From Hyphomicrobium sp. (GTDB taxonomy: Bacteria > Pseudomonadota > Alphaproteobacteria > Rhizobiales > Hyphomicrobiaceae): a stretch of DNA of 64,000 nt. The notes beneath the pieces were generated by a model. The model did not search any database, was not told where the DNA came from, and saw nothing but the letters and a program-made list of their open reading frames with translations. Both the position numbers and the translations under genes were made by a program. The DNA lies in assembly GCF_003987855.1 (NCBI RefSeq), contig NZ_RXIZ01000015.1:318778-382777 (forward strand). The letters run 5' to 3'. Positions within the stretch are counted from its first letter, which is position 1. Each line of letters starts with the position of its first letter. Shown one piece after another: positions 42,303 through 50,292 of the stretch.

Positions 42303-42725
42303 TCACCACCAGCACAAACCGATGCAGTATCCGTACGCACGGCGATACGCGGAGTACGGCCGGGCATAGGAATTGTAATAGTAGTGGCGGCGATAGGGAT
42401 GGTACCCGGAGTCGTCGTAATAGCCCTCGCGCGAGTAGTGCTCACGCCAGTACTGCTGACGCCAGTGGCGCTGACGCCAGTAGCGGTGCCGCCAATAGCG
42501 ATGACGCCAGTAATGGCGATGCCGCCAGCCTCGCGTATAGCCGCAGCGGCGATAGCCGTCCTGCCACCAGCAGCGATACCGGGTTTTTTCGACGAGGTTC
42601 GACTGGTCACCCTTGAGCGCCAGAATGCTGCTGGTCAGCGCAGCGGCGCGCGCCCCTGGCGAGTAGATCCCAAATCCTATGCTCATCGCGCAGCAGAGCG
42701 CGATGAGCGAAAGCCATTTTCTCAT
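42303..42725 (-). CDS. Small secreted Trp/Arg/His/Tyr-rich repeat protein
   Basis: This 140-aa protein begins at ATG 42725 after aaggggac; the track's longer start is rejected. A signal peptide (MRKWLSLIALCCAMSIGFG to ARAAA) is followed by CWWQDGYRRCGYTRG and then repeats of about five residues in the pattern YWRHR/YWRQR, ending in a Tyr-rich tail with two Cys (GYCIGLCWW). It is strongly basic and aromatic. It resembles short cationic secreted proteins of Rhizobiales that bear no known function. A terminator follows, so it is monocistronic. Confidence 0.75.
   Translation of the reverse strand: MRKWLSLIALCCAMSIGFGIYSPGARAAALTSSILALKGDQSNLVEKTRYRCWWQDGYRRCGYTRGWRHRHYWRHRYWRHRYWRQRHWRQQYWREHYSREGYYDDSGYHPYRRHYYYNSYARPYSAYRRAYGYCIGLCWW
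42443..42517. repeat. Five tandem 15-bp units in the repeat-protein gene
   Basis: Units such as gacgccagtggcgct, gacgccagtagcggt and gccgccaatagcgat recur every 15 bases, encoding five-residue YWRxR units on the minus strand. The period is kept in frame. Confidence 0.75.
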
Positions 42726-42944
42726 GCGTTGTCCCCTTTTCGGTGGTCCCCGTCCCGGCAGAGCACGTTCTCCCTTCTCCGACCGGGCACCGCGATACTG
42801 CATTGGGGGCATGTCAGTACAACCCCAATGTGCGCGATTGCACGGTATCGGTCGCGCTTGCGGTGCGAGGTGTTGCAAGTTCGTGTCACCTTGCCCATCC
42901 GGGCGCGCGCGATCACGGATGCTCGGACAGCGTAAGGACGCGGC

Positions 42945-44744
42945 CTAGTTGCCGAAAATCTCTCGCTGACGCGCTTCGAGCTCTTGCCGGTAACGCCGCA
43001 GCGCGAACGCTTCCGTGATGTAACCGAGCGCGTGCTTCGAAACTTCGCCGTCGACGATAATCAACCGCTCGGTTTCGCGCTGTTCGAACAGATGCACGAG
43101 CTTGTCGAAGCGCGTCGATGCCACCACCCAATCGTTTCGATGCTCGAGGGATGCCTTCCAATATTCCAGAGTGGCGTCGGGCGGGACATCCAGTAGTTCC
43201 GAATGCAAGCCAGCGACGTCGAGCAAGCCCTCGTAAGCGCCTCTTTCATCGGTGACCGCAACAAACTTTGTAGAGCCGACTGGAAAGCGTGTGCGAAAGT
43301 CGGCGAGCTTCGTGGAGAAGGTAACCGCGTTGAGGTCGCGCCGCATCAGATCGCTCGCGGTCGTTTGGCGAACCCAGCCGACGTCCTCGCCTCCCAGAAT
43401 GGCTTCGCCACGGAGGTGAAATCGCCACGTCGCGAAGGAATAGCCGAATACTTGCCTCACCGTCAGCGTGGCCGCGAGAACACCAAGCAGGACGGGCTCG
43501 ACAACCATCAGATCCCCGCTGACCTCGATTGCGAGCAGAGCCATCGCCATCGGCGCGCCTACGACGGCGGCGCCGAAGCTCGCCATGCCCACGAGGCTTA
43601 TCATCGCGACGTCGGGAGACGCGACGTATCCAGCTGAGACGCCGATAGTGCCAGCGATCGCACCCGTTGTGGCGCCGAGAAAAAGCGATGTCGAGAACAG
43701 GCCGCCGCGAAAGCCTGCGCCTAGCGACAGCGCAGATGCCACAATTTTTCCAACGAGCACGATCGCGAGCATCGGCAACGGCCAGCCGTTGCGCAGGAGA
43801 AGCGCCATTGCGTCGTGGCCGGAACCGAGCAGGTGAGGGACGAAGGAGGCAATCACCCCTACGAGCAATCCGCCGATGATCGGACGAAAGACGTCGCCAA
43901 CTCCGCTTTGCCGGAAGAGCCTTTCGATCCAGGTTACACCCCGCATCAAACCAACAGAGAGGAGACCGCACGCCACTCCGAGCACCAACGCGAGGATGGC
44001 GTACCCGTCGCTGCCATACCCGTTCGATGCGAGGGTTATGTGGTAGGAGTGCCCAACCAACAGCCGCGCCGCAAGCTGCCCAGCTACAGCGGCCGCGACG
44101 ACGGGCGATAGAGTGGCAACGGTGTAGCTGCCGACGATCAACTCGAAACCGTAAGCTGCACCGGCGAACGGGGCCGCAAAAGCCCCGGCGATCCCGCCAG
44201 CAGCGCCGGCTCCAACAAGCATTCGAACGTCATGGCGTCGGCGATTTAGAAGCTGCCCAACCTTAGACCCGACAGCGCCTGCCGCTTGAGTAAAGCCGCC
44301 TTCGATTCCGAGCGACAACCCGAACCCACTGGACAGTAGCGATTGGAGAGCAACGAACGCGCTGTCACGCATGGACATGCGGCCGCCGTAGAGCGCGTTG
44401 GCCTCAATGGGATCGACAATGACGTGCCTGAGCCGCGATTGATGGATGTATGTGAGCCCGACGAGAACGCCGCCTAGGGCGACGGTGAAAACCGCCAGGG
44501 GAAATGGAACGGCGATAACGGAGCTGAGCCGCTCTCCCGGAGCAAGTCGGAAGAGGACCGAATGCGCCGTCTCCGCCACCAAGATCATTAGCGAAGCAAT
44601 CGTGCCGCTCGCCGCGCCGACACAGGCGGCCGCCAGGACCAAAACGAAGGGATTGTCGCGAAGAACCTTGCGCATCGAGCTTCGGTAAAGTCGAACTGCC
44701 GCGATGTTCCATCGCCGCGGCTTGAGCTTCCGACCGAAAATCAT
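42945..44744 (-). CDS. ClC-type chloride channel/transporter with C-terminal CBS domains
   Basis: This 599-aa protein has a ClC membrane core (about residues 30-440) and a C-terminal pair of CBS domains (TASDLMRRDLNAVTF to LIIVDGEVSKHALGYI). The ClC signature motifs are altered: GIEGGFTQ replaces the usual GREGPxVQ (the gating Glu remains but the Pro does not), and GGLFSTS replaces GGxFxP. The GAFAAPFAGAAYGFEL region is near canonical. It may be a Cl-/H+ antiporter or a channel; the altered motif region bears on anion selectivity. It has no adjacent partner gene. Confidence 0.88.
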   Translation of the reverse strand: MIFGRKLKPRRWNIAAVRLYRSSMRKVLRDNPFVLVLAAACVGAASGTIASLMILVAETAHSVLFRLAPGERLSSVIAVPFPLAVFTVALGGVLVGLTYIHQSRLRHVIVDPIEANALYGGRMSMRDSAFVALQSLLSSGFGLSLGIEGGFTQAAGAVGSKVGQLLNRRRHDVRMLVGAGAAGGIAGAFAAPFAGAAYGFELIVGSYTVATLSPVVAAAVAGQLAARLLVGHSYHITLASNGYGSDGYAILALVLGVACGLLSVGLMRGVTWIERLFRQSGVGDVFRPIIGGLLVGVIASFVPHLLGSGHDAMALLLRNGWPLPMLAIVLVGKIVASALSLGAGFRGGLFSTSLFLGATTGAIAGTIGVSAGYVASPDVAMISLVGMASFGAAVVGAPMAMALLAIEVSGDLMVVEPVLLGVLAATLTVRQVFGYSFATWRFHLRGEAILGGEDVGWVRQTTASDLMRRDLNAVTFSTKLADFRTRFPVGSTKFVAVTDERGAYEGLLDVAGLHSELLDVPPDATLEYWKASLEHRNDWVVASTRFDKLVHLFEQRETERLIIVDGEVSKHALGYITEAFALRRYRQELEARQREIFGN

Positions 44745-45091
44745 GATTGCTGATGCACTTGCATGAAGGCGGCTGAGGGATTGTTGGCTCCGATTACCAC
44801 GGAGCGCCGGCCTCTGCCATGAAAGAGGATGCGTTAGCCGCTATAGGCAACTCGGCCCGAACGAAGCGAATGGGGCTGACGATTCGTCTATGCGGACCGT
44901 GGTCTAAAGACTTGATAAAATTTCCGATTTTAAGATCTCGTCCGCGCGAGCACGACGTTGTCAAAGTTGCGCTGCGTCAGGAATGTGGCCGAGCAGCGGT
45001 TTATTAATCGAAATGCGCTGTTATGCCGTCAGCGCATGACGCGCATCCGACAGCCAGATCTAATGGCACAGCCTTCGGCCAGGTTGCATTC

Positions 45092-47074
45092 ATGCGTCTT
45101 CGCTCATGTTGTTCCCGCATTCGCGATTTGCTCTCCGTTCAGCGCAACGATCAGAACCTCCTCCTGGCACAATATTCGGCGGTCTCCAAACAGGTGCCGC
45201 TTCTTTATCTGGTCCTGCTCGCGAACACTTGGGTACTGGCCCACACCTTCTCGAATCTGGCCCCCGTCGAACTGGCCTTCTACGTCCCGGCGGGGTTGAC
45301 GGCCATTTGTCTTTATCGGCTCGTTAAGTGGAAAGGCTCGCTGAAACGAGTCCCCACAGCCGCTGTCGCATTCAAACAGCTCAGCCGGACGAACAGGCTT
45401 TCCCTCCTGCTGGCGCTGGGATTTTCCAGTTGGGCCGTCGCTCTCTATCCCTATGGTGACGTCGCCGCGCAAGCGCATGTCGCGTTCTACATGGCGATCA
45501 CATCCGTCGCCTGCATTTTCTGCTTGATGTATCTGCGCTCCGCCGCGCTAACAGTCGCAATCGTCGTCAACGCCGTCTTCATCGTCTTTTTCGGCCTGTC
45601 CGCTCAGCCGACCTTCGTTGCAATCGCGCTCAACATGTTCATCGTGACCCTTGCGATGATCATCGTTCTCACTGTCAATCATAGACAGCTGGTTCAACTC
45701 GTGACAGCGCGCGACAACGCACAGGCGCTGATAGGCGAAAACTTTAAGCTCGCCAATCTTGATCCGCTGACGGGTCTCCCTAACCGACGGCAGTTTTTCG
45801 CGCATCTCGATCGCGAATTCGAGCACGCGAAAAGGGAAGGTCATAGGCTCGCGGTAGGGGTCATGGACCTCGACGGCTTCAAGCCCGTGAACGATCTCTA
45901 CGGCCACGCAGTGGGCGACGCTCTCCTGATTGAGGTTGGACGGCGGCTGCGCGAAGCATGTGGTCTCAAGCTTCATCTGGCGCGGATCGGCGGCGACGAA
46001 TTTGCGGTCGTCGGCGTCAATTTCGGCAGCGAGCAGGAGCTGCTCGCTGCGGGTAATAGTATGTGCGAGGCTCTGCGCGTGCCGTTCTTTCTGCACGACG
46101 CCACCGTTCACATTTCCGGCTCGATAGGTTTTGCGATTTGGCCGGACCATGCTTCCACCGCGATGGCGCTATTCGAGAGAGCCGATTACGCGCTCTTTCG
46201 AAGCAAGCGCGATGAGCGCGGCGAAGCGACATTGTTTTCCGCTAAGGACAGCGCGCGCATTCATCGCGATGTCGAAATCGAGCAGGCGTTGCATTCCGCT
46301 GATCTTGAGCGCGAACTGTCGGTCGCCTTCCAGCCGATCATCGAGATCAGCACAGGCAAGACGATCGCTTTTGAGGCGCTTGCACGATGGGAAAGCCCCG
46401 TCCTCGGCGAGCTTGCGCCAGGGCTCTTCATTCCAGTCGCCGAACGCGCGGGAATTATCAGCAAGCTCACATGCGTCCTGATGGATAAGGCGGTACATGC
46501 CGCCGTCCAATGGCCTGAGCATGTCCGGCTTTCATTCAATCTCTCTGCCTATGACATCGGCGCGACCGCCAGCGTCGTGCGCCTCGTATCGACGGTGCTG
46601 AAGAGCGGCTTCAACCCGTCGCGCATCGACTTCGAGATCACCGAGACAGCGATCATGAAGGACGTCAAAGAGGCGCGCGAGACGATCGAGATCCTACAAT
46701 CGCTTGGATGCGGAATATCGCTTGATGACTTCGGCACCGGATACTCGAGCCTTACGCAACTTCATTCGTTGCCGCTGACGAAGATCAAGATTGATCGCAG
46801 CTTCGTCGCCGACCTTCATCAGAAGCCGGCCGGCCATAAGATCGTCAAATCGCTGCTGGCGCTTAGCCGCGATATGGGACTGGGCTGCATCGTCGAGGGC
46901 GTTGAAACAGACGCGGAACTCGATGAACTCAGGGCGCTGGGATGCACGAACGTGCAAGGCTATCGAATTTCACCGCCGCTTTCGGAGGAGGAGGCCTTGG
47001 CGTTTGTCATCAAGGACCGTCCCACGACGGCCGCTCGTCGAAAAGCAGAACGGCCGCAGGCTATGATTGCCTGA
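45092..47074 (+). CDS. Membrane GGDEF-EAL bifunctional c-di-GMP protein
   Basis: This 660-aa protein (ATG 45092 preferred, with agg upstream; ATG 45023 would give 683 aa) has an N-terminal membrane region (YLVLLANTWVLAHTF to IIVLTVNHRQL), a GGDEF domain with intact IGGDEFAVV and an EAL domain with FEALARW, FNLSAYD, EITETAIMKD, LDDFGTGYSSL, KIDRSFV and VEGVET. All catalytic motifs of both domains look intact, so it may both make and degrade c-di-GMP, with the balance set by an unknown membrane signal. It has no adjacent partner; the tRNA genes lie just downstream on the other strand. Confidence 0.92.
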   Translation: MRLRSCCSRIRDLLSVQRNDQNLLLAQYSAVSKQVPLLYLVLLANTWVLAHTFSNLAPVELAFYVPAGLTAICLYRLVKWKGSLKRVPTAAVAFKQLSRTNRLSLLLALGFSSWAVALYPYGDVAAQAHVAFYMAITSVACIFCLMYLRSAALTVAIVVNAVFIVFFGLSAQPTFVAIALNMFIVTLAMIIVLTVNHRQLVQLVTARDNAQALIGENFKLANLDPLTGLPNRRQFFAHLDREFEHAKREGHRLAVGVMDLDGFKPVNDLYGHAVGDALLIEVGRRLREACGLKLHLARIGGDEFAVVGVNFGSEQELLAAGNSMCEALRVPFFLHDATVHISGSIGFAIWPDHASTAMALFERADYALFRSKRDERGEATLFSAKDSARIHRDVEIEQALHSADLERELSVAFQPIIEISTGKTIAFEALARWESPVLGELAPGLFIPVAERAGIISKLTCVLMDKAVHAAVQWPEHVRLSFNLSAYDIGATASVVRLVSTVLKSGFNPSRIDFEITETAIMKDVKEARETIEILQSLGCGISLDDFGTGYSSLTQLHSLPLTKIKIDRSFVADLHQKPAGHKIVKSLLALSRDMGLGCIVEGVETDAELDELRALGCTNVQGYRISPPLSEEEALAFVIKDRPTTAARRKAERPQAMIA

Positions 47075-47108
47075 CGTGTTCTCAATACAATGTAGAAGCT
47101 CGTCTCAT

Positions 47109-47183
47109 TGGCTCCGCGGGTAGGGCTCGAACCTACGACCATCCGATTAACAGTCGGACGCTCTACCACTGAGCTACCGCGGA
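47109..47183 (-). tRNA. tRNA-Asn (anticodon GTT)
   Basis: The reverse complement TCCGCGGTAGCTCAGTGGTA... folds into a cloverleaf with a 7-bp acceptor stem TCCGCGG/CCGCGGA, anticodon loop CTGTTAA, T-arm GGTTCGAGCC, discriminator G and genomically encoded CCA. 75 bases including CCA. The GTT anticodon reads AAC/AAU. Confidence 0.96.
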
Positions 47184-47301
47184 CCACCGGCTAAACCGGG
47201 AAAGCGCCCCGCATAGCAGAAGGTTTCTGCGCTGGCGAGGCCAAAAACTGAAATTCTTTAGCGTGTCCAAGGCGCCCGATGGCGACATGTGGAAGCACGC
47301 T

Positions 47302-47375
47302 TGGAGGCCACGCCCGGAATTGAACCGGGGTACGCGGATTTGCAGTCCGCTGCGTCACCACTCCGCCACGTGGCC
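47302..47375 (-). tRNA. tRNA-Cys (anticodon GCA)
   Basis: The reverse complement GGCCACGTGGCGGAGTGGTG... folds into a cloverleaf with acceptor GGCCACG/CGTGGCC, anticodon loop CTGCAAA, T-arm GGTTCAATTCC and encoded CCA. 74 bases. It lies 118 bases upstream of tRNA-Asn in the direction of transcription, so the pair may be co-transcribed. Confidence 0.96.
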
Positions 47376-47630
47376 TCTCGTTTCGTGTTCGCTCGAACGT
47401 TCTCGCGCACTGCGGCGTGCACGGACCCGGAGCACCCAAATGGGCTCCGCAATTGCCGAAAGGCCGGTCGACCGAACCGGCCGTCTAACATAGACCCATA
47501 ACGTCTTACAAGCCCAAGCAGCCGGAGTAGGAAAGCCGTGGCGGGACTGCGGCGGCTTTCCTGTCGCGCGCCGACATCGCACCGCGTATAGAGAGTCGCC
47601 CTGGGGAATTTTCGCTGCGGGAGGCGAGCG

Positions 47631-48284
47631 ATGGCGGACACCGTTTTGCAACGCAAGAACATGGTCGAAAGCCAAATTCGGCCAAGCGACGTCACGGACC
47701 GGCGGATCACCGCTGCGATGACTTCCATTCCCCGTGAAGCCTTCTTGCCGAAGCAACTTGCCAGCATCGCGTACAGCGACGAAAGCCTGACCTTGGGGCC
47801 CGGTCGAGAGGTGCTGTCACCACGCGTTCTGGCCAAACTCATCCAACTGGCGGCGTTCGAGGCCACGGATTCGGTGCTCGTCGTCAGTGCTGCCGGCTAC
47901 GCCGCGGCCGTGGTCGCAGAGATGGTTGGCAAGGTGACCGCGCTCCTTCCGGACCAGGAAAGCGCGACGATTGCCGGCTCTGGTTTCGCCGCCTCGGCGC
48001 TATCCAACGCCGTGGCCGTAACGGGGCCGTCGGAGGCCGGCTGGGCAGCGCAAGCGCCATACGATGTCATATTGATCGAAGGCGGCGTCGAACAGATCCC
48101 GGACACCCTCAAATCGCAGGTCCGCGAGAACGGCCGCATCGTTGCGATCGCGACGAACGACAAAATCGGGCGGGCGGTCGAACTGCATAAACGGGGCGAC
48201 GTCTTCGCGAGGCGTGAAGGTTTCCAGGCGGCTGCGAAAACAGTCTCAGGGTTTACTGAAACCAAACCGGCGTTTGTATTCTAA
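47631..48284 (+). CDS. Protein-L-isoaspartate O-methyltransferase family protein, degenerate SAM motif
   Basis: This 217-aa protein has the Pcm N-terminus (RKNMVESQIRPSDVTDRRITAAM, FLPKQLASIAYSDE) and the PCMT layout, but the SAM motif I reads VLVVSAAGYAAAVVAEM instead of the usual VLEIGTGSGYQAA. The acid and the glycine loop are altered. The family often sits next to tolC in Alphaproteobacteria, as here. It may no longer repair isoaspartyl residues and could act as a structural or regulatory homologue. Catalytic loss is inferred from motif only. Confidence 0.8.
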   Translation: MADTVLQRKNMVESQIRPSDVTDRRITAAMTSIPREAFLPKQLASIAYSDESLTLGPGREVLSPRVLAKLIQLAAFEATDSVLVVSAAGYAAAVVAEMVGKVTALLPDQESATIAGSGFAASALSNAVAVTGPSEAGWAAQAPYDVILIEGGVEQIPDTLKSQVRENGRIVAIATNDKIGRAVELHKRGDVFARREGFQAAAKTVSGFTETKPAFVF

Positions 48285-48307
48285 ACTCGCCGTTTATGTG
48301 GTGCACG

Positions 48308-48334
48308 GTGAGCACAGCGCTCACTCTTTCTTCT
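48308..48334 (+). terminator. Possible weak terminator after the Pcm-like gene
   Basis: A 6-bp stem, gtgagc/gctcac, with a 5-base loop is followed by tctttcttct. It is 23 bases past the stop. Confidence 0.45.
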
Positions 48335-48583
48335 AGCTCTGTGAGTACTTGCGCTGGAATTTCGTGCGCGCAGGGCTTTGAAAGGAAGCGGAAAAGTGCA
48401 CTTTGCTTCTAGCCCTCGAAGAAAGGGCGACGCCCACTGGCGTGACGCAAATACCGCCCTAAGTTACGCGATGGCTTAACGCAGTTGAAACCCGTTAGTT
48501 GGCGTGCATCGAATCGGCTAGAGGGTAAGAAGGGGGTCTGCTCGCTCTTTTTGGGGGTGCGAGTAGAATACAGGTGAATTCCA

Positions 48584-50041
48584 TTGGCTCAGACGACAAT
48601 CAAAATTTCGTCCTGCCTCGCTGCGACTATCGTTGGGCGTCGCGCGCTGGCCGCAGTCGTCGCAATCGCGGTCGGATCGGCTGTGTCGGTTGGTGCCGAA
48701 GCTGAAACGCTGCTCGATACGCTTGCTGCAACCTATCAATATAGCCCGACGCTTGATGCGGCCCGTGCCCAGCAGAGAGCCGTCGATGAAAACGTAGCCC
48801 GAGCGAACTCTGGATACCGGCCGAACGCGCAATTCGGAGCTAATGTGGGGCGGCAGCGCGTCGGTACATTTACGAACAACGCCTCCGGGCACACGGTGAA
48901 CTCGCCGCGTGGATACTCATTTGACATCACGCAGCCTTTGTTCACGGGCTTTCAGGTGACAAACGCGGTAAACTCAGCCGAAGCGAGCGATCGCGCGGGG
49001 CGCGAAACGCTTCGCAGCACGGAACAGCAGGTTCTGCTTGATGCAGTGACCGCGTATGGCGACGTCACGCGCGATCAAGCAATCGTCAAATTGAACGAAA
49101 ACAACCTGAAATTTCTTGATGCCGAACTTAAGGCGCAGCGAGATCGTTTCGCAGTTGGCGAGGTCACGAAGACTGACGTCGCGCAGTCGGAAGCACGCCG
49201 CGCACTTGGACAGTCGGACCTTGATCAGGCGCGCGCCAATCTCAAGTCGAGCCGTGCCATTTTCGAGCAGGTTGTCGGCCATCCGCCTTCCAACTTGGTC
49301 GAGGCCAATCCGAATACGCGCCTCGTGCCGCGCTCACTCGAAGACGCGGTCGCGATTGGAACGAAAGAGAATCCAATAGTGGTGAACGCGCTCTACTCAG
49401 AGCAGGCGGCGCGCTACAACGTCGATCAAATCCGTGGCCAGTTGCTGCCGCAGGCGCAACTTCAGGGAAATTACTCGGATCAGTACGACCCATCCGAAGG
49501 CATTGATCGCGGCACAACGGCATCCATCGTTGCCAGCGTTACGGTGCCCCTTTACGCAAACGGCGGCGAGGTATTTGCGCAGGTGCGGCAGGCGAAGCAC
49601 CAGCACGTTGCTGCTCTCCAGCAAATCGAGGTTCAGCGCGCCGCTGCTCAGTCCCAGGTCGTCCAGGCTTGGTCACAGCTCGTCGGCTTCAAGGCTCAGG
49701 CTGAGTCCGACAAGGCGTCGATCGTCGCGAACACCACCGCTTTGAACGGTGTGCGTGAAGAAGAGCGCGTCGGACAGCGTACCGTTCTCGACGTGTTAAA
49801 CGCCCAGCAGGAACTCCTGCAGTCGCAGGTCAATCTTGAGACGACGAAGCGCAATATACTTGTCGCGTCTTACACGTTGGTCTCGGCCATCGGCCGCCTG
49901 AGCGTCTCTGAGGTAGGTGCTGCAACTGCCGTCTATGACCCGCAGGTCCATTACCAGCAGGTTCGTAACAAGTGGTGGGGCATCGACATCACGCATGGCG
50001 ACGGCCGCCAGGAGCACATGGATGTGACTCCGGTTAAGTGA
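48584..50041 (+). CDS. tolC: TolC-family outer membrane efflux channel
   Basis: This 485-aa protein begins at TTG 48584 with aggtga at good spacing; no in-frame ATG fits. The signal region ALAAVVAIAVGSAVSVGAEAE is followed by LLDTLAATYQYSPTLDAARAQQRAVDENV, YSFDITQPLFTGFQ and RFAVGEVTKTDVAQSEARR. The second half-repeat begins near VNALYSEQAARYNVDQ and includes VGQRTVLDVLNAQQELLQ. These are TolC hallmarks: an outer membrane beta-barrel with a periplasmic alpha-barrel trimer. It would serve type I secretion or RND pumps encoded elsewhere. Confidence 0.92.
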   Translation: MAQTTIKISSCLAATIVGRRALAAVVAIAVGSAVSVGAEAETLLDTLAATYQYSPTLDAARAQQRAVDENVARANSGYRPNAQFGANVGRQRVGTFTNNASGHTVNSPRGYSFDITQPLFTGFQVTNAVNSAEASDRAGRETLRSTEQQVLLDAVTAYGDVTRDQAIVKLNENNLKFLDAELKAQRDRFAVGEVTKTDVAQSEARRALGQSDLDQARANLKSSRAIFEQVVGHPPSNLVEANPNTRLVPRSLEDAVAIGTKENPIVVNALYSEQAARYNVDQIRGQLLPQAQLQGNYSDQYDPSEGIDRGTTASIVASVTVPLYANGGEVFAQVRQAKHQHVAALQQIEVQRAAAQSQVVQAWSQLVGFKAQAESDKASIVANTTALNGVREEERVGQRTVLDVLNAQQELLQSQVNLETTKRNILVASYTLVSAIGRLSVSEVGAATAVYDPQVHYQQVRNKWWGIDITHGDGRQEHMDVTPVK

Positions 50042-50045
50042 CCGG

Positions 50046-50077
50046 GGGAGGGCGATGGCGCTCCCAAACTGTTTTTT
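50046..50077 (+). terminator. Terminator after tolC
   Basis: Stem gggag...ctccc with inner gc/gc pairing around gatg, then aaactgttttttg. It begins 4 bases after the tolC stop. Confidence 0.75.
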
Positions 50078-50151
50078 GCCTTCTTTTCAATTGAAGCGTC
50101 CTCCCGCCGCCTTGAGAGCGCCGCTCTCCGGGGATAACTATGGCGGTGAAT

Positions 50152-50210
50152 GTTGCGGATTTTCCGCAACCTGCCACCATGCAGGTGTCCAAAAAAACAC
50201 GTTTTGAGTC
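50152..50210 (+). promoter_or_regulatory. Hairpin and GANTC site upstream of the first PopZ-like gene
   Basis: gttgcgg-atttt-ccgcaac is a 7-bp hairpin at 50152-50170. A GAGTC (GANTC) site, the target of CcrM-type methyltransferases in Alphaproteobacteria, lies at 50206-50210. Both are 80-140 bases upstream of the gene. They could bear on cell-cycle timing, but no promoter is proved. Confidence 0.35.
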
Positions 50211-50292
50211 GCTTTGGTTTGGCGTAGCAAGTTTGGTGCAGCAGATCGCGTACGCCCCGTGTTGTGGCGGCTCAGTTGCGAAAAGGTAGGGT

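Noticed and set aside
42443-42517. 15-bp tandem repeats as a CRISPR-like array
   Set aside because: Units are contiguous, in frame, and encode a five-residue protein repeat; there are no spacers.
47109-47375. tRNA genes as an integration site of a genomic island
   Set aside because: Both tRNA genes are intact, no integrase is near, and no repeat of a tRNA 3' end was seen in the flanks.
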